The notes under the pieces were generated by a model. It worked only from the letters and a program-made list of their open reading frames with translations. It did not search any database and was not told the origin of the DNA. 64,000 nucleotides of DNA, from positions 1 to 64,000 of the forward strand of contig JAPKZB010000058.1 in the NCBI GenBank assembly GCA_026393985.1. The letters are read 5' to 3'. Origin of the DNA: Acidobacteriota bacterium. GTDB lineage: Bacteria; Acidobacteriota; Terriglobia; Bryobacterales; Bryobacteraceae. This document shows positions 34,980 through 44,357 of this stretch, one piece after another (the stretch's first letter is position 1; each line of letters starts with the position of its first letter). The position numbers and the translations under genes are program-made.

Positions 34980-37406
34980 ATGAGAGATCGCGTTCTATCC
35001 GCGCTTGCTGTAGGCGCCACGCTCGTCACGGCGAACCGCCGCCTCCGGCGCCAGTGGCGCGCCGACTTCGACGCCGCGCAGCAGGCCGCCGGCCACCGTA
35101 CCTGGCCCTCGCCCGGCATCATAAGTTGGAACGACTGGCTCCTGGCGGCCCACGAAGAGAGCTTTTCCCCCCAGCGGCTGCTCAGCGACTTCGCCGAACG
35201 CTATCTGTGGGAGCAGATCATCCCGGACCAGGTCCTACTGGATCGCCCCGCCACGGCCAAGATGGCCTCCCAGGCCTGGGCGCTCCTGTGCGGCTGGCGC
35301 GTGCCGCTCGACCACCCGTCCTTTAACGAGACCGAAGACACCGCCGCCTTTGCCGGCTGGGCCCGCACCTTCGCTCGCCACTGCGCGCAAAAGAACTGCC
35401 TCTCGTCGGCCACCCTCGCCGATACCGTCAACCCCGTTGCCGCCGAACTCTGGCTCACCGGCTTCGACGAACTGACCCCGCAGCAGCAGGCCCTGCTCGA
35501 CCGCCGCGGCCGACCCTACTTCACGGCCGATGGCCCGGCGGGAAAGGCCGGCTCCGCCGCCGTGGCTGTCTATCCCGATGCCGCCGCAGAACTGCGCGCG
35601 GCCGCCGCCTGGGCCCGCGAGAGCATCGAAACGCTGGGCGCCACTAGCGTCGGCGTTGTTGTACAGGACCTCGCCGCCCGGCGCGCCCTCGTCGAGTCGA
35701 TCTTCCGCGAAACCCTGGGCGGCGAACTCTACAACATCTCCCTCGGCCGGCCCCTCACCCACTATCCCCTTGTCGCCGCCGCTCTCCGCCTGCTCCAGCT
35801 CTCGTTCGGGCCGCTTCCCCTGCCGGAGGCCGGGCAGTTGCTGCTCTCGCCCTTTCTGCTCGGCGGCGAGTCCGAATACCGCGCCCGCGCCCGCTTCGAT
35901 GTGCAGCTACGCCGGCAGAAGCGCCTGCGCGTAGCCGTCGCCGATCTGCAACAAGAACAAGAAGACTGCCCCCGGCTCACCCAGGCGCTGCAAGCCCTGC
36001 GCGCTCCCGCGGGGGCGCAGCCGCCGTCGGCATGGGCGGCCACGTTCCTTACCCTGCTCGGTGGCGCGGGCTGGCCCGGCGAGCGGACGCTCGACAGCGA
36101 AGAGCGCCAAACCGAGCGGCGCTGGCAGAAGGTGCTGAGTGCCTTCGCCGAACTCGATCCGTGGACCGGCCTCCTCGGCGGCCCAGCCGCGCTGCACCTG
36201 TTTGAGCGCCTGCTCTCGGAAGAGATCTTCCAGCCCGAGTCCGCCGTGCTGCCCGTGCAGATCCTCGAAGCTCTCCAGGCCGCCGGCGCGCAGTTCGACG
36301 CGCTCTGGGTGCAGGGCGTCGACGACCGCACCTGGCCCGCCGCCGCCCGCCCCAATCCCTTTCTGCCCTTCCGCATGCAGCGCGAGTGGCGCCTGCCCCA
36401 CGCCTCGGCCGACCGCGAGCTCGAGTTCAGCCGCAAGATCCTCGGGCGCTTGCAGCAGACCGCCCCGCGCATCGTCTTCAGCTACGCGCAGCGCGAACAG
36501 GAAACCGAACTGCGCCCCAGCCGTTTGATCCGCCACCTGCCTCCGTTTTCGCGGGAACTGAAGCAGTATCCGACCTGGGCCGGCGTGATTCGCGCGGCCT
36601 CGGTGCTCGAAACCTTTGAGGACGCCCAAGGCCCCGCGCTCCCCGCTGGCATGGCCGTCCGCGCCGGCACCCAGGCCATCAAATGGCAGGCGCAGTGCCC
36701 CTTTCAAGCCTTCGCCCGGACCCAGTTGCGCGCCGAACCCATCGAAAAGCCTGAGGAGGGTATCGACCTGCGCGACCGCGGCACCATGCTTCACCGCGCC
36801 CTCGAAACCTTCTGGAACGAGTGCAAAGACCACGCCACGCTCGTCTCCACCGACTGCACCCCCCTGCTCGAACGCGCCGCTGACCATGCCGTCGAAGGCC
36901 TTACCGGCGCCATGCGCCAGCTCGAACGCGACCGCCTGCTGCTCCTCCTGCGCGAGTGGCTCACCGTCGAAGCCGCCCGGGAACCGTTCCACGTCGCCGC
37001 GACGGAAACCCGGCTCACCCCGCGGTTTGCCGGGCTCGAATTTGCCACCCGCGCCGACCGCATCGACCGGGGCGCCGACGGACGCACCATCATCATCGAC
37101 TACAAAACCGGCCTCGTCTCCGCCAAAAGCTGGGACGGCGCCCGGCCCGACGAACCCCAACTGCCCATCTATGCCGTAACCGCCGAACCGACCCCGGCCG
37201 CCGTCGCCTTTGCGCAGGTCCGGCGCGGCGATTGCCAGTGGGTGGCCGCGCCCGTGCCCGTCGCCGAGTGGCGGGAGGTCATGGAAACTCTGGCGCAGGA
37301 GCTGCGCGACGGCCGCGCCGCCGTCGACCCGAAAGAGGGCGGCAAGCCCTGCGAATACTGCCATCTGCAGACGCTCTGCCGCGTGGCCGAGGTCTCGAAT
37401 GCCTGA
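34980..37406 (+). CDS. AddB-like nuclease subunit with Fe-S cysteines
   Basis: 808 aa. It begins [22 protein letters not shown], typical of the probable-DNA-repair protein related to AddB/RexB. A C-terminal PD-(D/E)XK nuclease is visible ([21 protein letters not shown] region, about 685-708). CPFQAF near residue 573 and [10 protein letters not shown] near 790-800 supply four cysteines placed as in the AddB iron-sulfur staple. With the downstream helicase it should form a two-subunit helicase-nuclease that processes double-strand breaks for recombination. GGAGG lies 9 nt upstream. It overlaps the partner gene by 8 bp. The N-terminal helicase-like half shows no obvious Walker A, as is usual for AddB-type scaffolds. 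Confidence 0.85.
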   Translation: MRDRVLSALAVGATLVTANRRLRRQWRADFDAAQQAAGHRTWPSPGIISWNDWLLAAHEESFSPQRLLSDFAERYLWEQIIPDQVLLDRPATAKMASQAWALLCGWRVPLDHPSFNETEDTAAFAGWARTFARHCAQKNCLSSATLADTVNPVAAELWLTGFDELTPQQQALLDRRGRPYFTADGPAGKAGSAAVAVYPDAAAELRAAAAWARESIETLGATSVGVVVQDLAARRALVESIFRETLGGELYNISLGRPLTHYPLVAAALRLLQLSFGPLPLPEAGQLLLSPFLLGGESEYRARARFDVQLRRQKRLRVAVADLQQEQEDCPRLTQALQALRAPAGAQPPSAWAATFLTLLGGAGWPGERTLDSEERQTERRWQKVLSAFAELDPWTGLLGGPAALHLFERLLSEEIFQPESAVLPVQILEALQAAGAQFDALWVQGVDDRTWPAAARPNPFLPFRMQREWRLPHASADRELEFSRKILGRLQQTAPRIVFSYAQREQETELRPSRLIRHLPPFSRELKQYPTWAGVIRAASVLETFEDAQGPALPAGMAVRAGTQAIKWQAQCPFQAFARTQLRAEPIEKPEEGIDLRDRGTMLHRALETFWNECKDHATLVSTDCTPLLERAADHAVEGLTGAMRQLERDRLLLLLREWLTVEAAREPFHVAATETRLTPRFAGLEFATRADRIDRGADGRTIIIDYKTGLVSAKSWDGARPDEPQLPIYAVTAEPTPAAVAFAQVRRGDCQWVAAPVPVAEWREVMETLAQELRDGRAAVDPKEGGKPCEYCHLQTLCRVAEVSNA

Positions 37407-40287
37407 AGCCGTCCGCCGCCGCGTACTCGACCCGCAGACCTCCTTCCTGGTCCAGGCTCCGGCCGGGTCGGGCAAGACCGAACTGCTCACCCAGCGCTTC
37501 CTCGCTCTGCTCGGCCGCGTCGAACAACCAGAAGCCGTGGTCGCCATCACCTTCACCAAAAAGGCCGCCGGCGAGATGCGCTTCCGGCTCCTGCACGCTC
37601 TCGAAATGGCCCTCGGGCCCGAGCCGGAAGAGGCCCACAAGCGCCAGACCTGGACCCTGGCCGAGGCCGTCAACCGCCGCGGCTGGGACCTGATCGAGAA
37701 CCCCGCCCGCCTGCGCATCCAAACCTTCGACAGCTTCTGCCGCTCCCTCACCGAGCAGATGCCCTGGCTGAGCCGCCTAGGAGCGCCGCCGCAGATCGCC
37801 GAGGATACCGCCCAGCTGCACTATCTCGCCGCCCTCGAAGCCGTGCGCGCCGTCGAGCACGGCGACCCCGCCGTGGCCCGTCTGCTGGCGCACCTCGACA
37901 ATCAGTTCAGCCGCGTCACTGAAAAGCTCGCCGAGATGCTCGCCCGGCGCGACCAGTGGCTGCGCCACCTGCACATCGACCGCGCCGGCATTGAACGCGC
38001 CCTGCGCGCCGTGGCGGACCGCCACTTCGCCCAACTCGCCGCCGCCGCGCCCAGCAGCATCCCGGAGGACTGGCCCGCCGTGCAGGCCGCGGCGCTGACC
38101 AAGTCCGGCACCGTCAGTCGCAAATGGGCCAAGGCCTGCGGCGCCTCCCCGGAGTTCGAAGCCCTCATCGCTAAACCGCTGCCACCCACCGAACTGACCG
38201 ACGCGCAGTGGGAGATCATCGCCTCCATTCTTGAGGTGCTGAAGCGGGCCGCAGCCGAACTGAAGCTGCTCTTTCAGGCCCGGCGCCAAACCGACCACGC
38301 CGAAGTCCCCATGGCCGCCATGCTCGCCCTGGGGCTGCCGGAGTCGCCCACCCCGCTCGCCGAGGCGCTCTACGCCCGGATCGAACACCTGCTCGTCGAC
38401 GAGTTCCAGGACACCTCCGCCTCGCAGTACGAGATCCTCCGGCGCCTGACCGCCGAGTGGGTGCCCGGCGATGGGCGGACGCTGTTTCTGGTGGGCGACC
38501 CGATGCAGTCCATCTACGGCTTCCGTGAAGCCGATGTCGGGCTGTTTCTGCGCGCGGCCGCCGAGGGGCTGGGCCATCTGCCGCTCGAGTTCGCCCAATT
38601 GAACCGCAACTTCCGCTCCGACCGCGAACTGATCGGCTGGTTCAACACGGTGTTCCCGTCCGTGCTCGCCCCGGCCGTCGAGGTGGAGACCGGCGCCGTA
38701 CCCTACGCCGCGAGTGAGGCCACGCGGGAGTATCCGGACTGCCGCGTCGAACCCCGCTGGGGCGGAGCGGTCGAAATCGCCGACGTCGTCGAGGCGCACC
38801 CGCAGCAGACCATCGCTATCCTCGTCCGGAACAAGAGCCACGCCACGCCCGTGATGGCAGAGTTGCAGCGGCGGGGCATTCGCTACCAGGCCGTCGACCT
38901 CGATACGCTCGGCGAACGGAGCGCCGTACGCGACCTCGAAGCGCTCACCCGCGCCCTGTTGCATCCGGAGGATCGCACCGCCTACCTAGCCGTCTGCCGT
39001 GCGCCCTGGGCCGGCGCCACCCTGACGCAGTTGGCCGCCGGGGAGCTGCCCGCACGCGTGGTGGCGGCCCTCGACGCCGCGCGGCGCGGACGGCAGCGCG
39101 GCTCGCTGCGCCGGCAAGTGGAGCAGCTCTGGCTCACCCTGGGCGGTCCCGCCACCCTCATCACCGCCGAGGAGCACGAAGACGCCGCCGCCTTCTTCAC
39201 CCTGCTCGACGGCTTTGATCCCACCGCCGATCTGACCACCGCGCTCGGCCGGCTCTTCGCGCAGCCCGACCCCCTGGCCGACGGGCGGATTCAGATTCTG
39301 TCGATGCACAAAGCCAAAGGTCTCGAATTCGATGTCGTGATCCTGCCCGAGCTCCACCGATCAAGTGGCAACGACCAGCCGAGCCTGCTGCGTTGGCGCA
39401 TGGCGGAAGACGAGCTTCTGCTTGGCTGCATCCGCGAAACCGGGGCCGAACGCGATCCGGTCTACGAGTATCTGCGCGAGTACGATAAGACTCGCACCGG
39501 CCACGAGATGGCCCGGTTGCTCTACGTCGCCTGCACACGGGCGAAGCGGCGGCTGTTCCTGTTCGTCCACGGAAAACTGCGCAAAGGCACGTTAGGGCAT
39601 CTGCTCGAGACGACCCTGACGCCGGTGCTGCAGCCGGTTGTGTCCCCGGTGGCGGCGGCGCCGCGTCAGGTTCTGCGCCGGCTCCCGGCTTCCTGGGTCA
39701 CCCCGGCGCCGCCGCCGGAGATGCCGTGGCCCCGGACGGAGGAGGTCGACGCCGTCGAAGAGACCCGGGAGGAGACGGCCGGCTGGGAGGTGCGCGCCGT
39801 GGGCACCCTGGCGCACCGTGTGCTGCAGCGCATCGCCCGCGAAGGGCTCGCGGCCTGGCCGGTGGCCCGCCTCGCCGAAGCCACGCCTTTTCTCGCCGCG
39901 CACCTGCCGGCCGAAGGCGTCACCCGCTGCCTGGCCGCGCTGCGGGCGACTCTGACCAGCGAACGGGGTCAATGGATTCTGGGCCCGCATGCCGAGGCCC
40001 GCAATGAATGGGCGCTGACCGGTCTCGTAGAAGGCAAGCGCGTAAGCGGCGTGCTCGACCGCACCTTCGTCGATGCCGAGGGAACCCGCTGGATCATCGA
40101 TTACAAAACCGGAACGGCCGCCGAGGCTTACCAGGAGCAGTTGCAGCGTTACGGGACGCTACTGGCGTCCCTCGAAGACCGGCCAATCCGGCTGGGGCTT
40201 TACTACCCGCTCGAAGGCGTTTGGCAGGAGTGGCTCTTTACCGCTTCTCAGCCAGCAGAATCAGCGATTGGCCGAGCGGTAGATTGA
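37399..40287 (+). CDS. AddA-like UvrD/RecB-family helicase-nuclease
   Basis: 962 aa. SF1A helicase: Walker A QAPAGSGKTELLTQRFLALL (residues about 18-37), FTKKAAGEMRFRL, Walker B VDEFQDTSASQYEIL (about 333), VGDPMQSIYGFREADV, LSMHKAKGLEFDVVILPE and VACTRAKRRLFLF. The C-terminal domain (GVLDRTFVDAEG, WIIDYKTG near 898) is a RecB-type nuclease, so both subunits of this pair appear to have nuclease sites as in AddAB. The start overlaps the upstream stop. The last 50 bp overlap the convergent methyltransferase gene. Confidence 0.92.
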   Translation: MPEAVRRRVLDPQTSFLVQAPAGSGKTELLTQRFLALLGRVEQPEAVVAITFTKKAAGEMRFRLLHALEMALGPEPEEAHKRQTWTLAEAVNRRGWDLIENPARLRIQTFDSFCRSLTEQMPWLSRLGAPPQIAEDTAQLHYLAALEAVRAVEHGDPAVARLLAHLDNQFSRVTEKLAEMLARRDQWLRHLHIDRAGIERALRAVADRHFAQLAAAAPSSIPEDWPAVQAAALTKSGTVSRKWAKACGASPEFEALIAKPLPPTELTDAQWEIIASILEVLKRAAAELKLLFQARRQTDHAEVPMAAMLALGLPESPTPLAEALYARIEHLLVDEFQDTSASQYEILRRLTAEWVPGDGRTLFLVGDPMQSIYGFREADVGLFLRAAAEGLGHLPLEFAQLNRNFRSDRELIGWFNTVFPSVLAPAVEVETGAVPYAASEATREYPDCRVEPRWGGAVEIADVVEAHPQQTIAILVRNKSHATPVMAELQRRGIRYQAVDLDTLGERSAVRDLEALTRALLHPEDRTAYLAVCRAPWAGATLTQLAAGELPARVVAALDAARRGRQRGSLRRQVEQLWLTLGGPATLITAEEHEDAAAFFTLLDGFDPTADLTTALGRLFAQPDPLADGRIQILSMHKAKGLEFDVVILPELHRSSGNDQPSLLRWRMAEDELLLGCIRETGAERDPVYEYLREYDKTRTGHEMARLLYVACTRAKRRLFLFVHGKLRKGTLGHLLETTLTPVLQPVVSPVAAAPRQVLRRLPASWVTPAPPPEMPWPRTEEVDAVEETREETAGWEVRAVGTLAHRVLQRIAREGLAAWPVARLAEATPFLAAHLPAEGVTRCLAALRATLTSERGQWILGPHAEARNEWALTGLVEGKRVSGVLDRTFVDAEGTRWIIDYKTGTAAEAYQEQLQRYGTLLASLEDRPIRLGLYYPLEGVWQEWLFTASQPAESAIGRAVD

Positions 40288-40987
40288 TGCCGCGGCTGAG
40301 CAGGGCCGCTTCGGCGGCGAGCGGGGCGTACAGCAGGCGGTCCAGCCACGGCGCGACGGGTTCGACGCCGCTCGAGGGTTCGCCGCCGCACAGCGGTTCG
40401 ACGACGCGGAATTTGAAGAGCGCTACCGGCAGCAGCAGCGAGTTGGCGTAGCTGCAGCGCAGCGTTCGGAAGCCGTGCCGCTCGGCCAGGGCGAGCAGCC
40501 GGCTTTTGGTGAAGCGCTGGCGCTCGTGCGCGAAAACAGAGTGGTGGCTGCGGAGAATGTCGAGCGCCGACACGCGCAGGGCGAGGAATCCGCCGGGCGG
40601 CAGGACGCGGGCAAACTCAGCCATCGGTTCGTCTTCGCGGCCCCGGGGCAGGTGTACGATAACGTCCATCGAAACCAGGGCGTCAAAGGCCTCGTCGCGA
40701 TAGGGCAGCTGGCACATATCGGCCTGCACCATGCGCTGCACCCCAAGCGACTGGCCAAACTCAAGGCCCTCCCAGCCGAGGTCGAGCGGATAGAGAGGCC
40801 AGCCATACCGCTGTTGCAGGGCGAGCGCGAAGTGTCCCGTGCCGGAGCCGATCTCGGCGACGCGCCGGAACTTCCGATTGCGCGTACTCTCATCGAGCAG
40901 GCCGAGCAGGATCCGCCGCATGCCGCGATACCACCAGAAGTCGTTCTCCGCCTTGGCAATATTCGCGAATTCGGCGGCGTTCATCAT
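40238..40987 (-). CDS. Class I SAM-dependent methyltransferase
   Basis: 249 aa. Motif I EIGSGTGHFALAL, acidic motif II at LYPLDLGW, MVQADMCQLPYRDEAFDALVSMDVIVHL (motif III/IV region) and ARVLPPGGFLALRV are in the right order for the Methyltransf_11/25 group. A pre-motif N-terminus NDFWWYRGMRRILLGLLD is typical of lipid or glycan O-methyltransferases. The start is set by AAGGAT just upstream of ATG 40987; the frame extends beyond it without support. The 3' 50 bp are antisense to the helicase gene. Substrate unknown. Confidence 0.85.
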   Translation of the reverse strand: MMNAAEFANIAKAENDFWWYRGMRRILLGLLDESTRNRKFRRVAEIGSGTGHFALALQQRYGWPLYPLDLGWEGLEFGQSLGVQRMVQADMCQLPYRDEAFDALVSMDVIVHLPRGREDEPMAEFARVLPPGGFLALRVSALDILRSHHSVFAHERQRFTKSRLLALAERHGFRTLRCSYANSLLLPVALFKFRVVEPLCGGEPSSGVEPVAPWLDRLLYAPLAAEAALLSRGINLPLGQSLILLAEKR

Positions 40988-41043
40988 GGCGGTGATCCTT
41001 ATGGGGGGTGATCTTTGGGTATCGCAGATCGCGGACGAAGGTG

Positions 41044-41991
41044 TCAAGCCGCCTTGTTCTGGCTGTCGGCCTGCGCTTCGGCAAATGAGTTCGTCAGAAC
41101 GATCACCACCATGCGCATGGTGGTTGCCACATCGCCGTGTGGCATGATGCGCCGGAGGCGCGCTTCCACGGTCGCCATGGCCCTTTCCACACCCCGGTCA
41201 ACCTCGATGGCGGTTTGCCGCGGGAGCCGCTGGGCTTTGATGCGCCACTGCGGTGTTGCGGACGCCAGCTTGACCAGTTGGGTAATGATATCCTCTTCCG
41301 CCTTCAGAATCATCTGGAAACCGCGCTGGGCGCATCGCAGCCGCGCCAGGATCCGTTTGGCGTAGCGAGGATCGAAGTACGCCCGACGCTTCGCATCCAA
41401 CTTCTCCGACACGGGCAGCAGCGTCCGCAGCACCGGACGAATGTTCCGTTCCACCCAGAAAAAGCAGCGATCCATCATATCCGGATCGAGAACGTCACAA
41501 CACAGCCGGTCGACATGCTGGCCGACGGCGGGCCGCGATGCCCGCCACCCGATCATGCCCTGCGCCAGCTCGAGATCTTCGAGGCGGCTCGGATGATCGA
41601 AGTACAGCGAGGGAATCCACTCCCGCATCGCCGTTTGTAGCGCCAGCGAGGTGCGGGCGTATACGGTAGCGTAGCGGGCGCTGCGTTCGGAAGCCGCCGA
41701 GGTCCAGTCGCTGCCGGGCTGCCATTGCCGGGGCGCGGGATCGGAAAGCAGGCCGCCGGTTTTCGGATGGGCGTGGCACGGCGCTGGTAACGGCTGGCCG
41801 AAGACGGCGTGATTCACAAACTGTCGCACCAGCTCTACGGCGGAGATAGGCGGCGGGCCAAGTGCGAGATCGGTAGCTGGAGACTCGCTTACCATCGCGG
41901 GTACGATATCTCCCCACAAGGAGGACGGCGCCCCTTGTTCGGTCATCGGCAGGAACAGCGGTTCGTTAGGCGTTGCGAAGTTGCGTTTCAT
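41044..41991 (-). CDS. Unrecognised 315-aa protein
   Basis: No family recognised. There is no signal peptide or membrane segment. The N-terminal third is proline-rich and probably disordered (PPPISAV, HPKTGGLLSDPAPRQWQPGS). The rest is helical and Arg-rich, with ARYATVYARTSLALQTAM, CCDVLDPDMMDRCFFW and RRAYFDPRYAKRILARLRCAQRGF. GTG at 41994 is an alternative start, but GAGG fits ATG 41991 better. It is followed leftward by the methyltransferase after 56 bp, so the two may be co-transcribed. Confidence 0.6.
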   Translation of the reverse strand: MKRNFATPNEPLFLPMTEQGAPSSLWGDIVPAMVSESPATDLALGPPPISAVELVRQFVNHAVFGQPLPAPCHAHPKTGGLLSDPAPRQWQPGSDWTSAASERSARYATVYARTSLALQTAMREWIPSLYFDHPSRLEDLELAQGMIGWRASRPAVGQHVDRLCCDVLDPDMMDRCFFWVERNIRPVLRTLLPVSEKLDAKRRAYFDPRYAKRILARLRCAQRGFQMILKAEEDIITQLVKLASATPQWRIKAQRLPRQTAIEVDRGVERAMATVEARLRRIMPHGDVATTMRMVVIVLTNSFAEAQADSQNKAA

Positions 41992-42089
41992 CACGCCTCG
42001 AATGTAGCAGTCAAGGAAGCGATTCCGAACTTTGGGTTCGTTTCCGCACTCCCGTGAAACAGGAATAAGCGTCTTTTAAGCAATAACTT

Positions 42090-42121
42090 ACAGGAAATTC
42101 TCAATTTTTTGAATTGCCTGT
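42090..42121 (-). terminator. AT-rich hairpin downstream of the fliD operon
   Basis: ACAGGAAATTC and GAATTGCCTGT pair over 10 of 11 positions around a 10-nt loop. On the minus strand it lies 48 nt after the last gene of the fliD transcript, and no clear U-run follows. It may terminate that transcript, or mark the leader of the gene to its left. Confidence 0.45.
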
Positions 42122-42168
42122 GAACTACTTCAGGCGAGGCGTTGAATTGGTACTGTTTTGGAGAAGTA

Positions 42169-42489
42169 CTAGGCGAAAATCCTGTCGCTTGGCGCCGCCG
42201 GCTCCAGGGAATCCGCGAGCGTTTCAAGGAACTGCCGGTGCGACCCGCTCTCACCGATTTCAGCCGCCAAACGACGCCGGATGTGCGCGTAGCGCTCTTG
42301 CAGAGCTAGAGTAGAGACCTCGAGTCGGTGCAGAGGTTCGGCGTCTTCCGCGGCCATGGGCCCGGCGGCGACCAAGGCAACCAGTTCACCGCGCAGTGCG
42401 AGCAGGGGCAACGCCTCCGTTTCAGCGCCAAACGGGATGGCCAGAAGGCATTCATCAAACACCGCAATCTGTGAAAAGAGAGTGCGCAT
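42169..42489 (-). CDS. Small helical protein downstream of fliD (FliT/FliS position)
   Basis: 106 aa, largely alpha-helical and acidic (LHRLEVSTLALQERYAHIRRRL, FLETLADSLEPA). The start is 5 nt after the fliD stop with GGAG overlapping the start region, so it is co-transcribed with fliD. In flagellar loci this place is often held by FliT or FliS, chaperones of FliD or flagellin, and size and helicity fit. The sequence is too divergent for me to name it, so the chaperone role is inferred from position only. Confidence 0.55.
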   Translation of the reverse strand: MRTLFSQIAVFDECLLAIPFGAETEALPLLALRGELVALVAAGPMAAEDAEPLHRLEVSTLALQERYAHIRRRLAAEIGESGSHRQFLETLADSLEPAAPSDRIFA

Positions 42490-42494
42490 CTCCG

Positions 42495-43853
42495 CTACCC
42501 TTCGTTTTTGCCAAACGTTACTAACTGCATGCTCTTCACGCTTGCCTCGACAACGCTTTTCTGCGAAGCGAGGCTGCCGAGGATCGCGTCAACCGCTTGC
42601 AACCGCTCCGAGGCGACCCGTTGCATGTTCTCAAGACGTTCCGTGAGCGTCGCCACCTGCGCCGATAGCCGTTTGTCGGTCTCGTCCATCCGCGCCGTTT
42701 CGTTGGCAATCACGCCCGTTACCGGGTCGCTGATCTGCGATACCTTCGCCTGCATCGCCCCAAAGCCCGTCGTCGACGAGCCCAGGAATTCGAACGCGCT
42801 CTGAATCTGGGTCTCGCTAAACGCGTCAAAGGCCGACTGGTCAAAGCTCGCCTTCCCATCCTTGCCGAAGGTGACGCCAAGACCGGACAGACTCTTAATG
42901 CTACCCGTGCCTCCGTATCCGGAAATCTGCGTAAGCAGCCCCCCGGTGTCGCGGACGATAGAGCTGCCCGTCAGGAGTCCGGCAGCGCTCCCAATCTGGG
43001 CATCCACCAACTCCCTCGTCCCGTTATAGGCCGTCACGAAACTTCCCAGACGTGCGGCCAAACTGCTCCGGTTGCTCGATAGCGTCACGCTGACCGTCTC
43101 TCCGGCCGAGGTCGTTCCGCCCAGCGTGAACGTTACGCCACTCACCACGTCGTTTACCAGATTGCTGTTTTTGGAAACCGCAACCCCGTTGATCTTGAAG
43201 TTGGCGTTCGAACCGTTGTCTCTGCTTACCAGCAGATCGGTGTTGGCGCCGGATGGATCGGAAGTCAACGTGATCGGCTTTTCGCCCGAGGTGGTCGAAG
43301 TCAACGACAGGTAGTAGGGCGTTTCTCCCGACCCTGTCGTCAAAATCGACGCCGTTACGCCCGCGCCCAGGGCGTTTATCTTGTCCCGCAGCCCTGTCAG
43401 GGTGTTCTCCTGCGCGCTAAGAGAGATGTCAAACTCCTTGCCTGCAAATCCTAGCCGGACGTTGCCGCTCAAAGAGACAGTGCCCGTCGTCGAGGACGCA
43501 TACCCGGCCGATGTCGCCGAGGAAGAACGGGCCAGCGACGTCACGTCCGAAATCGTGTACGTTGCCGGAGTGGTGGCCGTGACCGCACCAACACTCACCT
43601 TCGAGCTGTTCGACGAGACTCCCCCTACCGCGCGCGATCGCCCCAGATCTCCTAAATCACTGACCGCCTTCTTCAACGCCTCCGCCGAAGTCTGAATCCC
43701 CACCGCCAGCGTCCGCTGCTGCACCAGCTTGGTCTGGTCGCGCTGAATGGCGTTAATGGGCTGGGCGCCAATCGCTACCGTTCGGTCGAGAATCTTCTGA
43801 AAGTCCGCCGAATAGCTGCTGACGCCGGAAAAACGAATTGGTTCAAGACCCAT
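42495..43853 (-). CDS. fliD: Flagellar filament cap protein FliD (HAP2)
   Basis: 452 aa. The N-terminus IRFSGVSSYSADFQKILDRTV matches the FliD_N domain (normally SGLGSGLDIDSIV). The middle contains repetitive Ser/Thr/Gly-rich beta domains, GVTFTLGGTTSAGETVSVTL and FVTAYNGTRELVDAQ. The C-terminal coiled coil (ARMDETDKRLSAQVATLTERLENM, then LASQKSVVEASVKSM) is the FliD_C signature. It caps the flagellar filament and directs flagellin assembly. It stands outside any visible flagellar cluster. A candidate sigma-28 promoter precedes it. Confidence 0.9.
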   Translation of the reverse strand: MGLEPIRFSGVSSYSADFQKILDRTVAIGAQPINAIQRDQTKLVQQRTLAVGIQTSAEALKKAVSDLGDLGRSRAVGGVSSNSSKVSVGAVTATTPATYTISDVTSLARSSSATSAGYASSTTGTVSLSGNVRLGFAGKEFDISLSAQENTLTGLRDKINALGAGVTASILTTGSGETPYYLSLTSTTSGEKPITLTSDPSGANTDLLVSRDNGSNANFKINGVAVSKNSNLVNDVVSGVTFTLGGTTSAGETVSVTLSSNRSSLAARLGSFVTAYNGTRELVDAQIGSAAGLLTGSSIVRDTGGLLTQISGYGGTGSIKSLSGLGVTFGKDGKASFDQSAFDAFSETQIQSAFEFLGSSTTGFGAMQAKVSQISDPVTGVIANETARMDETDKRLSAQVATLTERLENMQRVASERLQAVDAILGSLASQKSVVEASVKSMQLVTFGKNEG

Positions 43854-43886
43854 GGCTCACTCCAGAATTTCGCCCACCTAAAAAGT

Positions 43887-43913
43887 CTATCGGCGAAAAT
43901 GGGCCGTCCTTGA
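43887..43913 (-). promoter_or_regulatory. Candidate FliA (sigma-28) promoter of fliD
   Basis: Read on the minus strand, TCAAGGAC is followed by exactly 11 nt and GCCGATAG. The flagellar consensus is TAAAGTTT-N11-GCCGATAA, so the -10 matches 7 of 8 and the -35 core TAAA 3 of 4. It lies about 34 bp before the fliD start codon, with the leader and gene in the right direction. Confidence 0.7.
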
Positions 43914-43981
43914 GCGAATGTGTCCCCGGATGTTTCCGAATCCAATTCATGCCACAATGTCCGCAGGAGCATTCTGCAACC

Positions 43982-44302
43982 ATGATCAAACGGAACTTCT
44001 CGCTTCTTGCCTTGACGGCCGCCCTGGCGACTGGCGTTTCGGCAGCGGACTGGAAAGGGTGGATCAGCGACTCCACCTGTGGCGCCGGCAACGCCGGTTC
44101 CGGTAAAGCCGAGCGCGAATGCGCCGACCGCTGCATCAAAAACGGGGCCGCCCCCGTCTTTGTGACCGAAAAAGATAACAAGGTCTATCAGGTCTCCGAC
44201 GCCGACCTCGCCAAAAAGCACATCGACGGCAAAGTCATGATCTCCGGCGAAATCAAAGGCGACAAGATCATGATCGCCAAGATCGTCAATATTAAGGATT
44301 AG
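43982..44302 (+). CDS. Small secreted protein with conserved cysteine motif (106 aa)
   Basis: 106 aa. Signal peptide MIKRNFSLLALTAALATGVSAA, then WKGWISDSTCGAGNAG, AERECADRCIKNGAAPVFVTEKDNKVYQVSD and a C-terminal KVMISGEIKGDKIMIAKIV beta strand. Three cysteines (in STCGAG and ECADRC) could bind a metal or form a disulfide. This pattern is common in small periplasmic Acidobacterial proteins of unknown role. AGGAG lies 12 nt before the ATG. The longer open frame to the left is antisense to the fliD leader and is not used. Confidence 0.75.
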   Translation: MIKRNFSLLALTAALATGVSAADWKGWISDSTCGAGNAGSGKAERECADRCIKNGAAPVFVTEKDNKVYQVSDADLAKKHIDGKVMISGEIKGDKIMIAKIVNIKD

Positions 44303-44357
44303 TACTCCTTTTCGGGTTGGTCTGTGCGGGAGGCCCAATCCATGCCATCTTAAAGGC

